This document shows, piece by piece, positions 1-8,382 of a stretch of DNA of 64,000 bases; position 1 is the stretch's first letter, and each line of letters opens with the position of its first letter. The DNA comes from Roseivirga sp. 4D4 (lineage in GTDB: Bacteria; Bacteroidota; Bacteroidia; Cytophagales; Cyclobacteriaceae), in contig NZ_MDGP01000001.1 of assembly GCF_001747095.1 (NCBI RefSeq), positions 789,001-853,000 of the forward strand, given 5' to 3'. A program made the translations under genes and the position numbers. The notes below the pieces were generated by a model that had not been told where the DNA came from, did no database searches, and saw only the letters and a program-made list of their open reading frames with translations.

Positions 1-562
1 TGGTGGAACTTGTTGATTGAAGAAGACCTGTGACACTGAATTGATCCACGGTTAGTTGCAAAGATTGTAATTGCGCTGCCGAATTCTTGTTTACCCAATT
101 ACCGGCAAGACTGTCGTTCGACTCGATTAAAGCGGTACTTTCTTTTCGGTTTTCTGAACTATCGTAAGGAGTGAAAACCAGTGTTTCTGTATAAACGCCT
201 GGCTCTGGTACTCCGACTGCTGAGTAAGGAGTAGATGCAACCATGCCGTGCAGAAGTTCTATTTCAGTAGTACCTGAAGTGCTGTCTGTCAAAACCTGTC
301 CAGACATTTGACTCACCCAATTCCATGTGGGGTTGCTTTGTCCTCCATCGAGACTTCGCCAGTAGATGCTGATTGAGACTGGATAATTTCCTGATATGCC
401 TACAGGGGCATAACCAACCAAAGCGTAAGTACCTGAGGCGCCAGTGGTTGATGAATAGGTTCCTGAAATAAATCCAGATTCACTCTGGGAACTGATTTTC
501 ATGAGTGAGCCGTAGGAGTTTTTCCAGCTTCCTACGAGCCCAACATTTTGTGTTGTTTCCAT
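1..562 (-). CDS. Avidin/streptavidin-like protein, probably two-domain (3' end outside window)
   Basis: Partial gene, cut by the left window edge, so about the first 187 residues are visible. Residues 8-110 read as an avidin fold: GSWKNSYGS (11-19) and GTYSS (34-38) have the spacing of streptavidin's biotin contacts, with N15, S19, Y36 and S38 matching N23, S27, Y43 and S45. Trp68, Trp80 and Trp82 lie where avidins carry the ring-stacking tryptophans. From about residue 150 a second start of the same pattern appears (LAGNWVNKNS, then VTGLL), suggesting tandem avidin domains. No signal peptide is present, so it is probably cytosolic, unlike secreted (strept)avidins. It is divergent from the ATPase at 641 with 78 bp between the start codons. 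Biotin binding is inferred from conserved residues only; other ligands are possible. Confidence 0.72.
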   Translation of the reverse strand, partial: METTQNVGLVGSWKNSYGSLMKISSQSESGFISGTYSSTTGASGTYALVGYAPVGISGNYPVSISIYWRSLDGGQSNPTWNWVSQMSGQVLTDSTSGTTEIELLHGMVASTPYSAVGVPEPGVYTETLVFTPYDSSENRKESTALIESNDSLAGNWVNKNSAAQLQSLQLTVDQFSVTGLLQSTSST

Positions 563-640
563 AATTAAGGTATGTGTGTAACATTGTTATTGATAGGTAG
601 TGAAATTAAGCATAATTTTAGAGGCAACTCTTTATCTCTT

Positions 641-3205
641 ATGATTAGACACACACAAGAAAGAGAAAGTGAGCTTAAATACCTGTCTACAGCTTTTGAG
701 GGCTGTTTGAATGGTAAACATAGCTTGGCTTTTATTAAGGGAGAACCAGGTTCTGGTAAGTCTTTCGTAGCACACAAATTTTTATCGGGTCTTGAAACCA
801 GAGATGATGTAATCATGGGGACGGGCATATGTAATGCTAAAAGTGGCTTCGGTAATCCCTACCTTCCTTTTAAGGAGGCAATGAACGATCTCATTCACTC
901 CCTTTCAGAGAAAGAGGCCTTAGATCCCAAAAAGGAGTTAGCAAATAAAGGAGTACGATTCGCATTCAAGGCACTACTCGACAATGCCCCTGACCTTATT
1001 GATCTTTTTGTTCCCGCAGGAGGGCTAATCAATAAACTTGGGAAGTATGCATTGGAAGAATCAGGCTTAAAAGAAAAAATTGACACTTGGAGAACCAAAA
1101 CAGATCAAGAGCCTCCTGTACTAAATGATGCCGAAATTTCCACACAGTATGTGAGCTTCCTCAAGCAGCTATCCAGCAATTACAAGGTCGTGATCTTTAT
1201 CGATGATCTTCAATGGGCGGACGAAGCTTCTATCAACCTTCTTTTTCATATTAGTCGTCATCTTGAGACGTTTCCCGTGTTTTTTCTGGGTACCTACCGA
1301 ACCAGCTATGAAGAGGTGGAGAAGAATGGAGAAAGGCATGCGTTAGCACCGGTTCTAAATGAATTGAAAACGATTCATGGAGATATATCTCTTGATTTGA
1401 ACTTTGAAAACGAGGAGGAAAAGTTGCAATTCCTTTCATCTATCATAGATCGAGAACCGAATAAGCTTGATGATTCTTTCAGAAAGGAGTTTATAAAGAT
1501 TAGTAATGGGAATCCCCTTTTTGTTACAGAGCTGTTTAAGGCTATGCAAGAAAGTGGTAAGCTTTATCAAAATGAGGCAGGCGAATGGGAAGTTTCAGAT
1601 AATCTTGTTTGGGATGAAATGCCAGTGAAAGTAGAAGCCGTGGTAGAGGAAAGAGTAGAACGACTCGAGACATCTATGAGATCGTTACTCTCACAAGCCA
1701 GTGCTCAGGGCCGTGAGTTTCTGCTACAGGTGATTTCCCAAATTGAAGAAATCAATGAACGAGAGCTGGTTCGGAATTTCACGCGTGAGTTGGCACAAAA
1801 ACACCAGTTAGTGAATGAGTTGAGACCGAAACGAAGAAATGGCAAGATTTTAAGTCCATTCAATTTTACCAATGGCCTTGTTCAACAATACCTCTATAAC
1901 GATTTGGGTTTTAGTGAAAGGATGTTTCTTCATGATGACATTGTCAAGGCACTTGAGACCATTTATGAAAATGAAATCGATTCTGTGGCTTCATTGTTGG
2001 CACACCATTGTGAAATGGCCGATCAACCTGAGAAAGCCGTTGATTATTATGAACTGAGCGCAAAACATGCGCTCCGGATGAGTGCCTTTAGAGAAGCATC
2101 GATTTCATATGAGAAAGCACTCACACAAAATGCACTTCTGCCCGATGGGGAAGAAAAAAAGCATAAGAGACTCAAACTGCTCATCCAGCAAAGTGTGGCC
2201 TTGAAGCAGATAGATGGATGGGCAAATAAGAGGGTAATCGATCTATATATTGAGGCCAAGGATTTAGGAATAGAGCTAAATAATGTAACGGAAACGGCAC
2301 CTGTTCTTTTTGGACTTTGGGTAGTGCACCTGATCCATCTCGAGTTGGACGATTCATTGAATGATGCTCGGGAACTTGTCGAATTGTCTGAGAAAAATAA
2401 TGATGAGGGACTCTTGATCAAAGGTAGCTTGTCGATGTGTAATACCTATTACTGGTTGGGAGATGTTGAAAACACAAAGAAGTATTATGATCAGGCCTTA
2501 AACATTTACGACCCTGAGAAACATGCTGACCTGACTTTTGATTTTGGACAAGATCCAAGGTCACTTGCCTATCAGTTTAAGATCATGACCCTTTGGCTTA
2601 AAGGTGAAGAGTCTGAGGCATTGGCAGAATTGGAAAAGAGCTATGAGCTGATGAAGGCTTTGGACCACCCATTTTCTTTTGCAATTCTAATTTGCACTGC
2701 TTCTTGGTTGGCGTTTCATCTTGAGGACATTGAGATGATTAGGAAGTTCAATACCGAGTTAAGAGAAGTGAGTGAGAAGTATGAATTCACTTTTTACCTA
2801 GGTATGGCTAAGATGTTCGAAGGGTACTTATTAATGACTGAAGGAGACTATCAAGGTGCTGATCAGTTAATCGATGAGGGGTACCAAAAGGATTTTCTAG
2901 CCAGTGGAGGGCGACTTTTCAACTCAGTCTATGTTTTGATAAAGGGAGAAGTTGCATTGAATAGTGAACAATATGAAGAGGCCCTGGTCTTGGTAGATGA
3001 AGGGCTTCAAGTATCGAATGAAACGGGCGAGAAAGTGTACTATTCAGAGTTGCTTAGGCTTAAGGCATTGCTGCTTGATAGAACGGGAGACAACCGTAAC
3101 GCCCTAAGCCTATTGGACGAAGCAGAAGCATTTGCAAATGAGAAAGGGTTGACCGTATTGCTTGGTAGAGTAATCAAGACGAGAGATCAGTTGTCAAAGA
3201 CTTGA
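641..3205 (+). CDS. STAND-type ATPase: AAA_16-like NTPase domain plus TPR-like helical repeats
   Basis: An 854-residue protein starting at ATG 641; an in-frame start at 572 exists, but homologous ATPases usually begin just before the RExEL motif seen here as QERESELKYL. Walker A is GEPGSGKS (residues 34-41). Walker B is VIFIDDLQWADE near residue 182, with the DLQWAD wording typical of the AAA_16 ATPases found in cyclase-linked and LuxR-type signalling proteins. The C-terminal half, from about residue 460, is helical with degenerate TPR-like repeats. No cyclase, kinase, HTH or other effector domain is visible, although the family usually has one. Its stop overlaps the end of the convergent acyl-CoA reductase by 12 bp. 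The role is probably nucleotide-dependent signalling or scaffolding; the partner is unknown. Confidence 0.8.
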   Translation: MIRHTQERESELKYLSTAFEGCLNGKHSLAFIKGEPGSGKSFVAHKFLSGLETRDDVIMGTGICNAKSGFGNPYLPFKEAMNDLIHSLSEKEALDPKKELANKGVRFAFKALLDNAPDLIDLFVPAGGLINKLGKYALEESGLKEKIDTWRTKTDQEPPVLNDAEISTQYVSFLKQLSSNYKVVIFIDDLQWADEASINLLFHISRHLETFPVFFLGTYRTSYEEVEKNGERHALAPVLNELKTIHGDISLDLNFENEEEKLQFLSSIIDREPNKLDDSFRKEFIKISNGNPLFVTELFKAMQESGKLYQNEAGEWEVSDNLVWDEMPVKVEAVVEERVERLETSMRSLLSQASAQGREFLLQVISQIEEINERELVRNFTRELAQKHQLVNELRPKRRNGKILSPFNFTNGLVQQYLYNDLGFSERMFLHDDIVKALETIYENEIDSVASLLAHHCEMADQPEKAVDYYELSAKHALRMSAFREASISYEKALTQNALLPDGEEKKHKRLKLLIQQSVALKQIDGWANKRVIDLYIEAKDLGIELNNVTETAPVLFGLWVVHLIHLELDDSLNDARELVELSEKNNDEGLLIKGSLSMCNTYYWLGDVENTKKYYDQALNIYDPEKHADLTFDFGQDPRSLAYQFKIMTLWLKGEESEALAELEKSYELMKALDHPFSFAILICTASWLAFHLEDIEMIRKFNTELREVSEKYEFTFYLGMAKMFEGYLLMTEGDYQGADQLIDEGYQKDFLASGGRLFNSVYVLIKGEVALNSEQYEEALVLVDEGLQVSNETGEKVYYSELLRLKALLLDRTGDNRNALSLLDEAEAFANEKGLTVLLGRVIKTRDQLSKT

Positions 3206-4204
3206 TAGAAACTCAAGTGTATCCACTCCATCAGCATAGTCCCAAAGTTCAGGGCTTTGTGCTGTGCCGAAGTCTAGACTTCCTTCATACCAGGCACCTT
3301 TTGAAACCATACACTGAATCTTTTCTCGGCTAGCGGATAACTTAAGGTCGAGTGCAGCCAAACTCTCATAGGGCTCGTAGTAAATGACAGAGATAGGAGA
3401 GACTAGGTCTTCACTTTCTCTCATCAAGAAGAATCCAGAATCGAGATGATTCTCACCATTAACCAGATAAATCGATTTATTGTAGTCGTAGTTGTTTCGG
3501 TACTTATGATGGTCGAGTATTGGGCCGAACGCTTCTAAAGATTTTATCAGTTTGGGTAGCTCAAAACCCTTAGGCACAAAGACTTTTGAAACGTTGCGGC
3601 AACCCAAGCCAAAGTATTGGAAAGCATCTCGGCCTATTTTCGATAACTCTTCTTCGGTTTCATTACCGTTAACGATACCCACCGAAACTCTATTCTGACG
3701 AATGATATGCGGATACTTCGAAAAGTAATGTTTGAAGTACCTGGCACTATTATCTGAACCGGTTGCAATGATGGCGTCTACATCATTAAGTCTTTCGATG
3801 ACTTTAATTTGATCGCCAAAGTTTGGGTTGATCACTTTGAGTTGATTGACGACTTCACTCATCAAAGCACGATCTTGAGAAGAGTATTTAATATGCGCTT
3901 CATTTCCAGAGACAAGAACGGTTAGCAAGTCGTGAAGTCCTACTAGTGGAATGTTTCCAGCCATGATGAGCCCAATACGTTTTGGTGTCGTGGGGGATAA
4001 GGTATAGTCGGCAGTCCAACGCTCTATTTTTTCGGGGCTAAGCACTTGACTCCAGGCTTTGAAGGCACTGCGAATACTGTCAGGGGTAAACCAGCTATTT
4101 TCATTTCCAGCCATCAGTATTAACTGATCTAGTTCATCTTTTTCAATGGTCTTTAACCACTTTCCCAGTGCTGATAAGCCTTCTTTTCGGTCCTGAATAG
4201 TCAT
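3194..4204 (-). CDS. Acyl-CoA reductase, LuxC family
   Basis: A 336-residue protein of the LuxC/acyl-CoA reductase family (aldehyde-dehydrogenase-like fold), which reduces fatty acyl-CoA or acyl-protein thioesters to aldehydes with NADPH. The likely catalytic cysteine is C202 in YFGLGCRNVSKVFVP, the segment around the thioester-forming cysteine. The N-terminal RIGLIMAGNIPLVGLHD block (77-92) is also characteristic. The length is shorter than Vibrio LuxC (about 480 residues) but usual for Bacteroidota members. It is divergent from a ferredoxin at 4353, a pairing that may reflect shared redox chemistry. A good promoter (TTG-N17-TATTTTTG) lies just upstream on the minus strand. No luxD/E or luciferase genes are in view, so bioluminescence is not implied. 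Confidence 0.88.
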   Translation of the reverse strand: MTIQDRKEGLSALGKWLKTIEKDELDQLILMAGNENSWFTPDSIRSAFKAWSQVLSPEKIERWTADYTLSPTTPKRIGLIMAGNIPLVGLHDLLTVLVSGNEAHIKYSSQDRALMSEVVNQLKVINPNFGDQIKVIERLNDVDAIIATGSDNSARYFKHYFSKYPHIIRQNRVSVGIVNGNETEEELSKIGRDAFQYFGLGCRNVSKVFVPKGFELPKLIKSLEAFGPILDHHKYRNNYDYNKSIYLVNGENHLDSGFFLMRESEDLVSPISVIYYEPYESLAALDLKLSASREKIQCMVSKGAWYEGSLDFGTAQSPELWDYADGVDTLEFLSSL

Positions 4205-4220
4205 TTTTCAATCGTTGGTG

Positions 4221-4248
4221 CAAAAATACGCCTTAAGTTTACTTCCAA
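4221..4248 (-). promoter_or_regulatory. Promoter of the acyl-CoA reductase gene (Bacteroidota type)
   Basis: On the minus strand TTG (4248-4246) is followed after 17 bases by TATTTTTG (4228-4221), which fits the Bacteroidota -7 consensus TAnnTTTG. The -7 box ends 16 bases before the ATG at 4204, giving a very short leader. Confidence 0.55.
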
Positions 4249-4262
4249 GTTAATTTGAGTAT

Positions 4263-4270
4263 TACTTTTG
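4263..4270 (+). promoter_or_regulatory. -7 promoter element (TACTTTTG) for the ferredoxin gene
   Basis: TACTTTTG matches the TAnnTTTG -7 box and lies about 80 bases before the ferredoxin ATG. No convincing TTG -33 box is found at the expected distance, so confidence is modest. It is back-to-back with the acyl-CoA reductase promoter. Confidence 0.4.
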
Positions 4271-4346
4271 CGACTGAAAAAAATCTTATTTCACTAAACT
4301 TCATTTGATAATTGTTGTTGATAATAAGGTTAAGAAATAGACATAG

Positions 4347-4697
<351 letters not shown>

Positions 4698-4731
4698 GTG
4701 AATTAGAAATTAAGAATTGACAATTAATAAT

Positions 4732-4757
4732 AAGGCTTCCAAATGGAGGCCTTTTTT
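4732..4757 (+). terminator. Rho-independent terminator after the ferredoxin gene
   Basis: Hairpin AAGGCTTCC / AAAT / GGAGGCCTT with one G-T pair, followed by a run of six T ending at 4757. It reaches into the last codon of the convergent DUF58 gene. Confidence 0.7.
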
Positions 4758-5661
4758 ATGACATCTTACCCCGTTTAATTAAGTATGATTTAAGGATTTG
4801 ATCAAAGCCCTCATTGATGTCGGCCTCGATTAGATCGATTTTCAGCTTAGCACACTTGAGGTAAAGCTCATGGTAGTAGCTATCCATTTGCTTTTTGAAA
4901 TCCTTTTTGATGGTTGCAGGGTTCAATCTGACTCTTTCCTTCGTTTCTGAATCGATAAACTCATAAGGCCGATCTTCAAACTCAAAATTGAACTCGGTCT
5001 TGTGATCCGTTACATGAAAGAGGAGGACTTCATGTTTTTTATGCTTTAAATGTTGAAGTGCTGACATCAATTCTTCCTCATTGCTCTGGTTGTCAAACAT
5101 GTCGCTGAAAATAACAACCAATGATCTGCGGTGAACTTTTTGGGCAAGTTGATGAAGAATTTGGGCCACATTGGTACGCTTCTCTTTCTTCTCTTTTTCC
5201 AATAGGCTATTTAGCTGCAGGAATAATTTATGGATGTGGGCTGGGGATGATTTTACCTGTGTTTCCAGCTCTAATTTATCGCTGAATGTATGCAAACCAA
5301 CCGCATCTCTTTGTTTGTGCAGTAGATAGGTAATTGCGGCAGCGGCCATTACTGAAAAGCGCATTTTCCCATAGTTTTCGCTTGGGTAATACATAGAAGA
5401 TGACTGATCAATCACCAATTGACACCTCAGGTTAGTCTCTTCTTCGTAGCGCTTAGTGTATAGGCGGTCGGTCTTCGCAAAAATCTTCCAGTCAATATGT
5501 CTGGTACTCTCGCCATTGTTATAGAGTCTATGTTCTGCAAATTCGACTGAAAACCCATGATAAGGAGATTTATGTAAACCCGTGATGAATCCCTCAACCA
5601 TTTGCTTTGCAAGCAATTCGATGTTGCCAAACTTCTTAATTTCTTCGAGCGAGAACTGCAT
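4756..5661 (-). CDS. DUF58 family protein with vWA-like fold
   Basis: A 301-residue DUF58 protein. The signature segment lies near residues 47-80 (YNNGESTRHIDWKIFAKT, then the RYEEE block). It is followed by a vWA-like MIDAS motif, VIDQSSSM, with D85-x-S87-x-S89 as metal ligands. DUF58 proteins usually sit beside a MoxR-type AAA+ ATPase and BatA/BatB membrane proteins and are thought to act with that ATPase as chaperones. None of those genes is in this window, so this copy is either separated from its partners or a solitary paralog. It has no transmembrane segment. The gene is convergent with the ferredoxin and shares its terminator region. Exact function is unknown. Confidence 0.85.
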   Translation of the reverse strand: MQFSLEEIKKFGNIELLAKQMVEGFITGLHKSPYHGFSVEFAEHRLYNNGESTRHIDWKIFAKTDRLYTKRYEEETNLRCQLVIDQSSSMYYPSENYGKMRFSVMAAAAITYLLHKQRDAVGLHTFSDKLELETQVKSSPAHIHKLFLQLNSLLEKEKKEKRTNVAQILHQLAQKVHRRSLVVIFSDMFDNQSNEEELMSALQHLKHKKHEVLLFHVTDHKTEFNFEFEDRPYEFIDSETKERVRLNPATIKKDFKKQMDSYYHELYLKCAKLKIDLIEADINEGFDQILKSYLIKRGKMS

Positions 5662-5843
5662 CTTCTATAGACTTGTTTAAGATTGAGATAAAGGCGTTAA
5701 ACAGCCCTTAAATGGTACTATATAATTCAACCTGAAGTTTAACCTTTTATTTCTACGGTTATTGCAATAGTAATTATTAATGGTTTATATTAGGCCATAC
5801 TTTTTTAATAATTCGACCTTGAAAGGGATATAAAACGAAGATT

Positions 5844-6188
5844 GTGGAAGAGCAAAAGGACCGGAATGAAATTTTTTCGAAGAGGGTAAGAGCAGGAAAG
5901 AGAACTTATTTTTTTGATATCAAAGCTACCCGCTCAAACGATTACTACCTCACCATTACTGAAAGCAAAAGGAAATACAAAGAGGATGGTTTTACCTACG
6001 AGAAGCATAAAATCTTCTTGTATAAGGAAGACTTCGCCAAGTTTGTAAATGCTTTGAGCGAAACAGTAGACCATGTAAAAGAAGAATTAATGCCTGAATT
6101 TAATTTCGATCAATTCGAGGAAAATGGAGAGTTCAGCATGGAGAATACTGCTGACGGAGAATCTGATAGCCAGCTAAGCTGGGACTAA
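5844..6188 (+). CDS. DUF3276 family protein (PUR-alpha-like nucleic acid binding)
   Basis: A 114-residue protein starting with GTG at 5844; no in-frame ATG lies further upstream. The body contains a PUR repeat-like beta-beta-beta-alpha unit: RVRAGKRTYFFDIKATRS, then DYYLTITESKRK, then KHKIFLYKEDFAKFVNAL. PUR domains bind single-stranded DNA or RNA; bacterial single-PUR proteins of this kind are known from Borrelia and are common in Bacteroidota. The last 30 residues are acidic and probably disordered. It is a monocistron with a strong terminator at 6211. The leader carries no Shine-Dalgarno site. Function in the cell is not established. Confidence 0.85.
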   Translation: MEEQKDRNEIFSKRVRAGKRTYFFDIKATRSNDYYLTITESKRKYKEDGFTYEKHKIFLYKEDFAKFVNALSETVDHVKEELMPEFNFDQFEENGEFSMENTADGESDSQLSWD

Positions 6189-6210
6189 CAACAAGAACTT
6201 TAAATAGAAC

Positions 6211-6240
6211 CCCTGCTTTATAAATAGAGCAGGGTTTTTT
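6211..6240 (+). terminator. Rho-independent terminator after the PUR-domain gene
   Basis: CCCTGCT (6211-6217) pairs perfectly with AGCAGGG (6228-6234) across a 10-base AT-rich loop, followed by six T. Confidence 0.8.
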
Positions 6241-6285
6241 ATGTGCTTAACTTAGGCTTACATTTCTGCCGAATGCAATAATTAT

Positions 6286-6293
6286 TATCTTTG
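6286..6293 (+). promoter_or_regulatory. -7 promoter element (TATCTTTG) for ychF
   Basis: TATCTTTG fits TAnnTTTG exactly and lies 46 bases before the ychF ATG. The -33 region has no clear TTG. Confidence 0.5.
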
Positions 6294-6339
6294 CGCGCGA
6301 TTTCAGATGAAGTCAATCAGATAAAAATCAATAAATCTC

Positions 6340-7437
6340 ATGGGATTACAATGCGGTATTGTTGGGCTTCCTAATGTTGGAAAATCTACACTATTCAATG
6401 CACTTTCAAGCGCAAAAGCCGAAGCGGCTAACTTTCCTTTCTGTACTATCGAACCCAATGTTGGTGTGGTAACAGTACCTGATGAAAGGTTAAATACACT
6501 CGAAGGTCTGGTGAGTCCTCAGAAAGTGATTCCAACCGTGATTGAGTTTGTGGACATTGCAGGCTTGGTAAAGGGCGCCAGTAAGGGAGAAGGTCTTGGT
6601 AATAAATTCTTGGCCAACATTCGTGAGGTAGATGCCATCATCCATGTGATTCGCTGTTTTAATGATGACAATGTAGTGCACGTTGCTGGTAGCGTGGATC
6701 CCGTTTTCGATAAAGATGTGATTGACACTGAACTTCAGTTGAAGGATTTGGAGTCTATAGGAAAGAAAATTGAGAGAAATCAAAAGATTGCCAAGTCTGG
6801 AGATGCAAATGCTAAGAAGCAAATTGCCGTTCTCGAAAAATTCAAAGCTGCCTTAGAGGAAGGTGCAAATGCCAGAGCAGTAGAGGCCAGTGAAGATGAA
6901 TTAGAAGTGCTAAAGGACCTTTCGCTGCTTACCATTAAGCCTGTGATCTATGTAGCCAATGTAGAAGAAGAAGCTATACATTCAGGCAATGAGCACGTAG
7001 AATCCCTTAAAGAAGCTATCAAGGCAGAAGAAGCAGAGGTGATCATGATCTCGGCATCCATTGAGGCACAAATTGCTGAGCTTGAGGAGGAAGATGAAAA
7101 GGAGATGTTCCTGGAAGAATATGGACTGACTGAGTCTGGATTGAACAAGCTGATTAGAGCTTCCTACTCCCTGTTAGACCTTATCACCTACTTTACGGCT
7201 GGTCCTACTGAGGTAAGGGCTTGGACGATTAAAAAAGGCTGGAAGGCACCTCAGGCAGCAGGAGTAATTCATACTGATTTTGAAAAAGGCTTCATTAAGG
7301 CTGAAGTGATTAAAATCCCTGATTATAAAGAATACAAAACTGAAGTAGCCATAAAAGAAGCTGGTAAAATGGCGGTGGAAGGTAAGGATTACATTGTCAA
7401 AGACGGTGATGTGATGCATTTCCGTTTCAACGTTTGA
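6340..7437 (+). CDS. ychF: Redox-regulated ATPase YchF (Obg-like OLA1 family)
   Basis: A 365-residue protein, the normal length for YchF, a ribosome-associated Obg-family P-loop protein that prefers ATP over GTP and is linked to stress adaptation. G1 is GLPNVGKS (residues 9-16), followed by the family-specific [26 protein letters not shown] region. G3 is [17 protein letters not shown]. The usual G4 specificity motif NKxD is replaced, here around YVANVEEE, in line with relaxed nucleotide choice. The C-terminal TGS domain covers about residues 280-363 ([15 protein letters not shown] onwards). It is preceded by its own promoter and followed by 132 bp before the Cas6-like gene, with no clear terminator. 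Confidence 0.97.
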   Translation: MGLQCGIVGLPNVGKSTLFNALSSAKAEAANFPFCTIEPNVGVVTVPDERLNTLEGLVSPQKVIPTVIEFVDIAGLVKGASKGEGLGNKFLANIREVDAIIHVIRCFNDDNVVHVAGSVDPVFDKDVIDTELQLKDLESIGKKIERNQKIAKSGDANAKKQIAVLEKFKAALEEGANARAVEASEDELEVLKDLSLLTIKPVIYVANVEEEAIHSGNEHVESLKEAIKAEEAEVIMISASIEAQIAELEEEDEKEMFLEEYGLTESGLNKLIRASYSLLDLITYFTAGPTEVRAWTIKKGWKAPQAAGVIHTDFEKGFIKAEVIKIPDYKEYKTEVAIKEAGKMAVEGKDYIVKDGDVMHFRFNV

Positions 7438-7468
7438 TGATTTCCATTTGACATTTATTCTATTTTTT

Positions 7469-7492
7469 TTCGAGTGGTTGAACAATCTCGAA
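7469..7492. repeat. Inverted repeat TTCGAG-N12-CTCGAA between ychF and the cas6-like gene
   Basis: Perfect 6-bp arms (7469-7474 and 7487-7492) around a 12-base loop. A T-run lies before rather than after the stem on the plus strand, so it is not a plain terminator of ychF. Confidence 0.35.
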
Positions 7493-7520
7493 TCTCATTC
7501 GGTTATGCCAATAACTTGAT

Positions 7521-7532
7521 CACATGTATGTG
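7521..7532. repeat. Short palindrome CACAT-GT-ATGTG upstream of the cas6-like gene
   Basis: Perfect 5-bp arms with a 2-base spacer, ending 37 bases before the GTG start at 7570. Position and symmetry suit a protein-binding site, but chance occurrence is possible. Confidence 0.3.
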
Positions 7533-7569
7533 CTTGAGGATTAGAAGGTATAGTTGAAAAGAGAGTGTC

Positions 7570-8382
7570 GTGAGAGTTAGAATAATTTTTAAACTGAAGA
7601 ATAGGGGGGCATATCTTCCCTTTCATCATCAACATATTTTAGCACAGTTTTTAAAAGGTGTTTTGGTCAAAGGTGGTAATGAAAAATACATTCATTATCC
7701 CTATTTCAATTTCTCGGGTCTCAAAGGTCAGACCAAGATTTCCAGAAATGGACTTCATTATTATTCTAGCTTAGTAACTCTGGTAATATCCTCTGCCGAT
7801 CAGGCTTTTCTAGATTATCTATTAGAACAGGTTTTCGAATTCGATGATATACAGTTAGGCAACTTAGAAGTATCACCAATCAATACCGAAGTTGAGAAGA
7901 GTATCGACCTGACGGACGAAATGAAATTCATCTGTATTTCGCCTGTAGTTCCTTCAAAAGCAGCTTTTAATGATACTGAAGGTAAAAGATTTATCCTGCC
8001 AGAAACGGATGAATTTTCAGATTTGCTGTATGATTCCACTATGCAACGAATGGAGTCCACCGGTCTTTATTCTGATGAGCAAATGGCGAGTTTCAGCAAG
8101 TTTCAAATTGTCCCGGATGTGGCCTATCTCAATAGATTAAGAGAAAGAGAAAAGAAATTTGCTCGTATCTATTCTGTGTTCGACATGGACGTGAAGTATG
8201 AGGTGAGAGGTTATACACTTCCATTTAAACTTTATGCCTCGAAGGAAGTACAGGAGTTCTTATTTAACTGTGGTCTAGGAAATTATACTTACAAAGGCTT
8301 TGGTATGCTGGACATCGCAAATGCCAATCCTATTGATAGAACGGAGCAATACAGCTTTAGTAAAGAGTTGGTAACGGCTTAA
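7570..8382 (+). CDS. cas6: Stand-alone Cas6-like protein (CRISPR-associated endoribonuclease family)
   Basis: A 270-residue protein from GTG 7570. The C-terminus holds the glycine-rich loop of Cas6 proteins, CGLGNYTYKGFGMLDI (234-249), following a FKLYASKEVQEFLF helix. The N-terminal ferredoxin-like domain has FNFSGLKG (46-53) and the later LVTLVISS strand, as in Cas6. Cas6 cuts CRISPR precursor RNA inside the repeats. Candidate active-site residues near the N-terminus are H19, H20, H42 and Y40/Y43, but I cannot assign them. No CRISPR array or other cas gene is visible in the window, so it is either an orphan acting on arrays elsewhere or a domesticated RNA-binding protein. Its neighbours (ychF, T9SS plug protein) are unrelated. 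The family call is fairly sure; nuclease activity is not. Confidence 0.78.
   Translation: MRVRIIFKLKNRGAYLPFHHQHILAQFLKGVLVKGGNEKYIHYPYFNFSGLKGQTKISRNGLHYYSSLVTLVISSADQAFLDYLLEQVFEFDDIQLGNLEVSPINTEVEKSIDLTDEMKFICISPVVPSKAAFNDTEGKRFILPETDEFSDLLYDSTMQRMESTGLYSDEQMASFSKFQIVPDVAYLNRLREREKKFARIYSVFDMDVKYEVRGYTLPFKLYASKEVQEFLFNCGLGNYTYKGFGMLDIANANPIDRTEQYSFSKELVTA

Noticed and set aside
565..828. Minus-strand frame overlapping the ATPase start
   Set aside because: It is antisense to the clear ATPase coding sequence and has no recognisable domain.
3194..4204. Bioluminescence (lux) locus
   Set aside because: Only a LuxC-family reductase is present; luciferase and other lux genes are absent.
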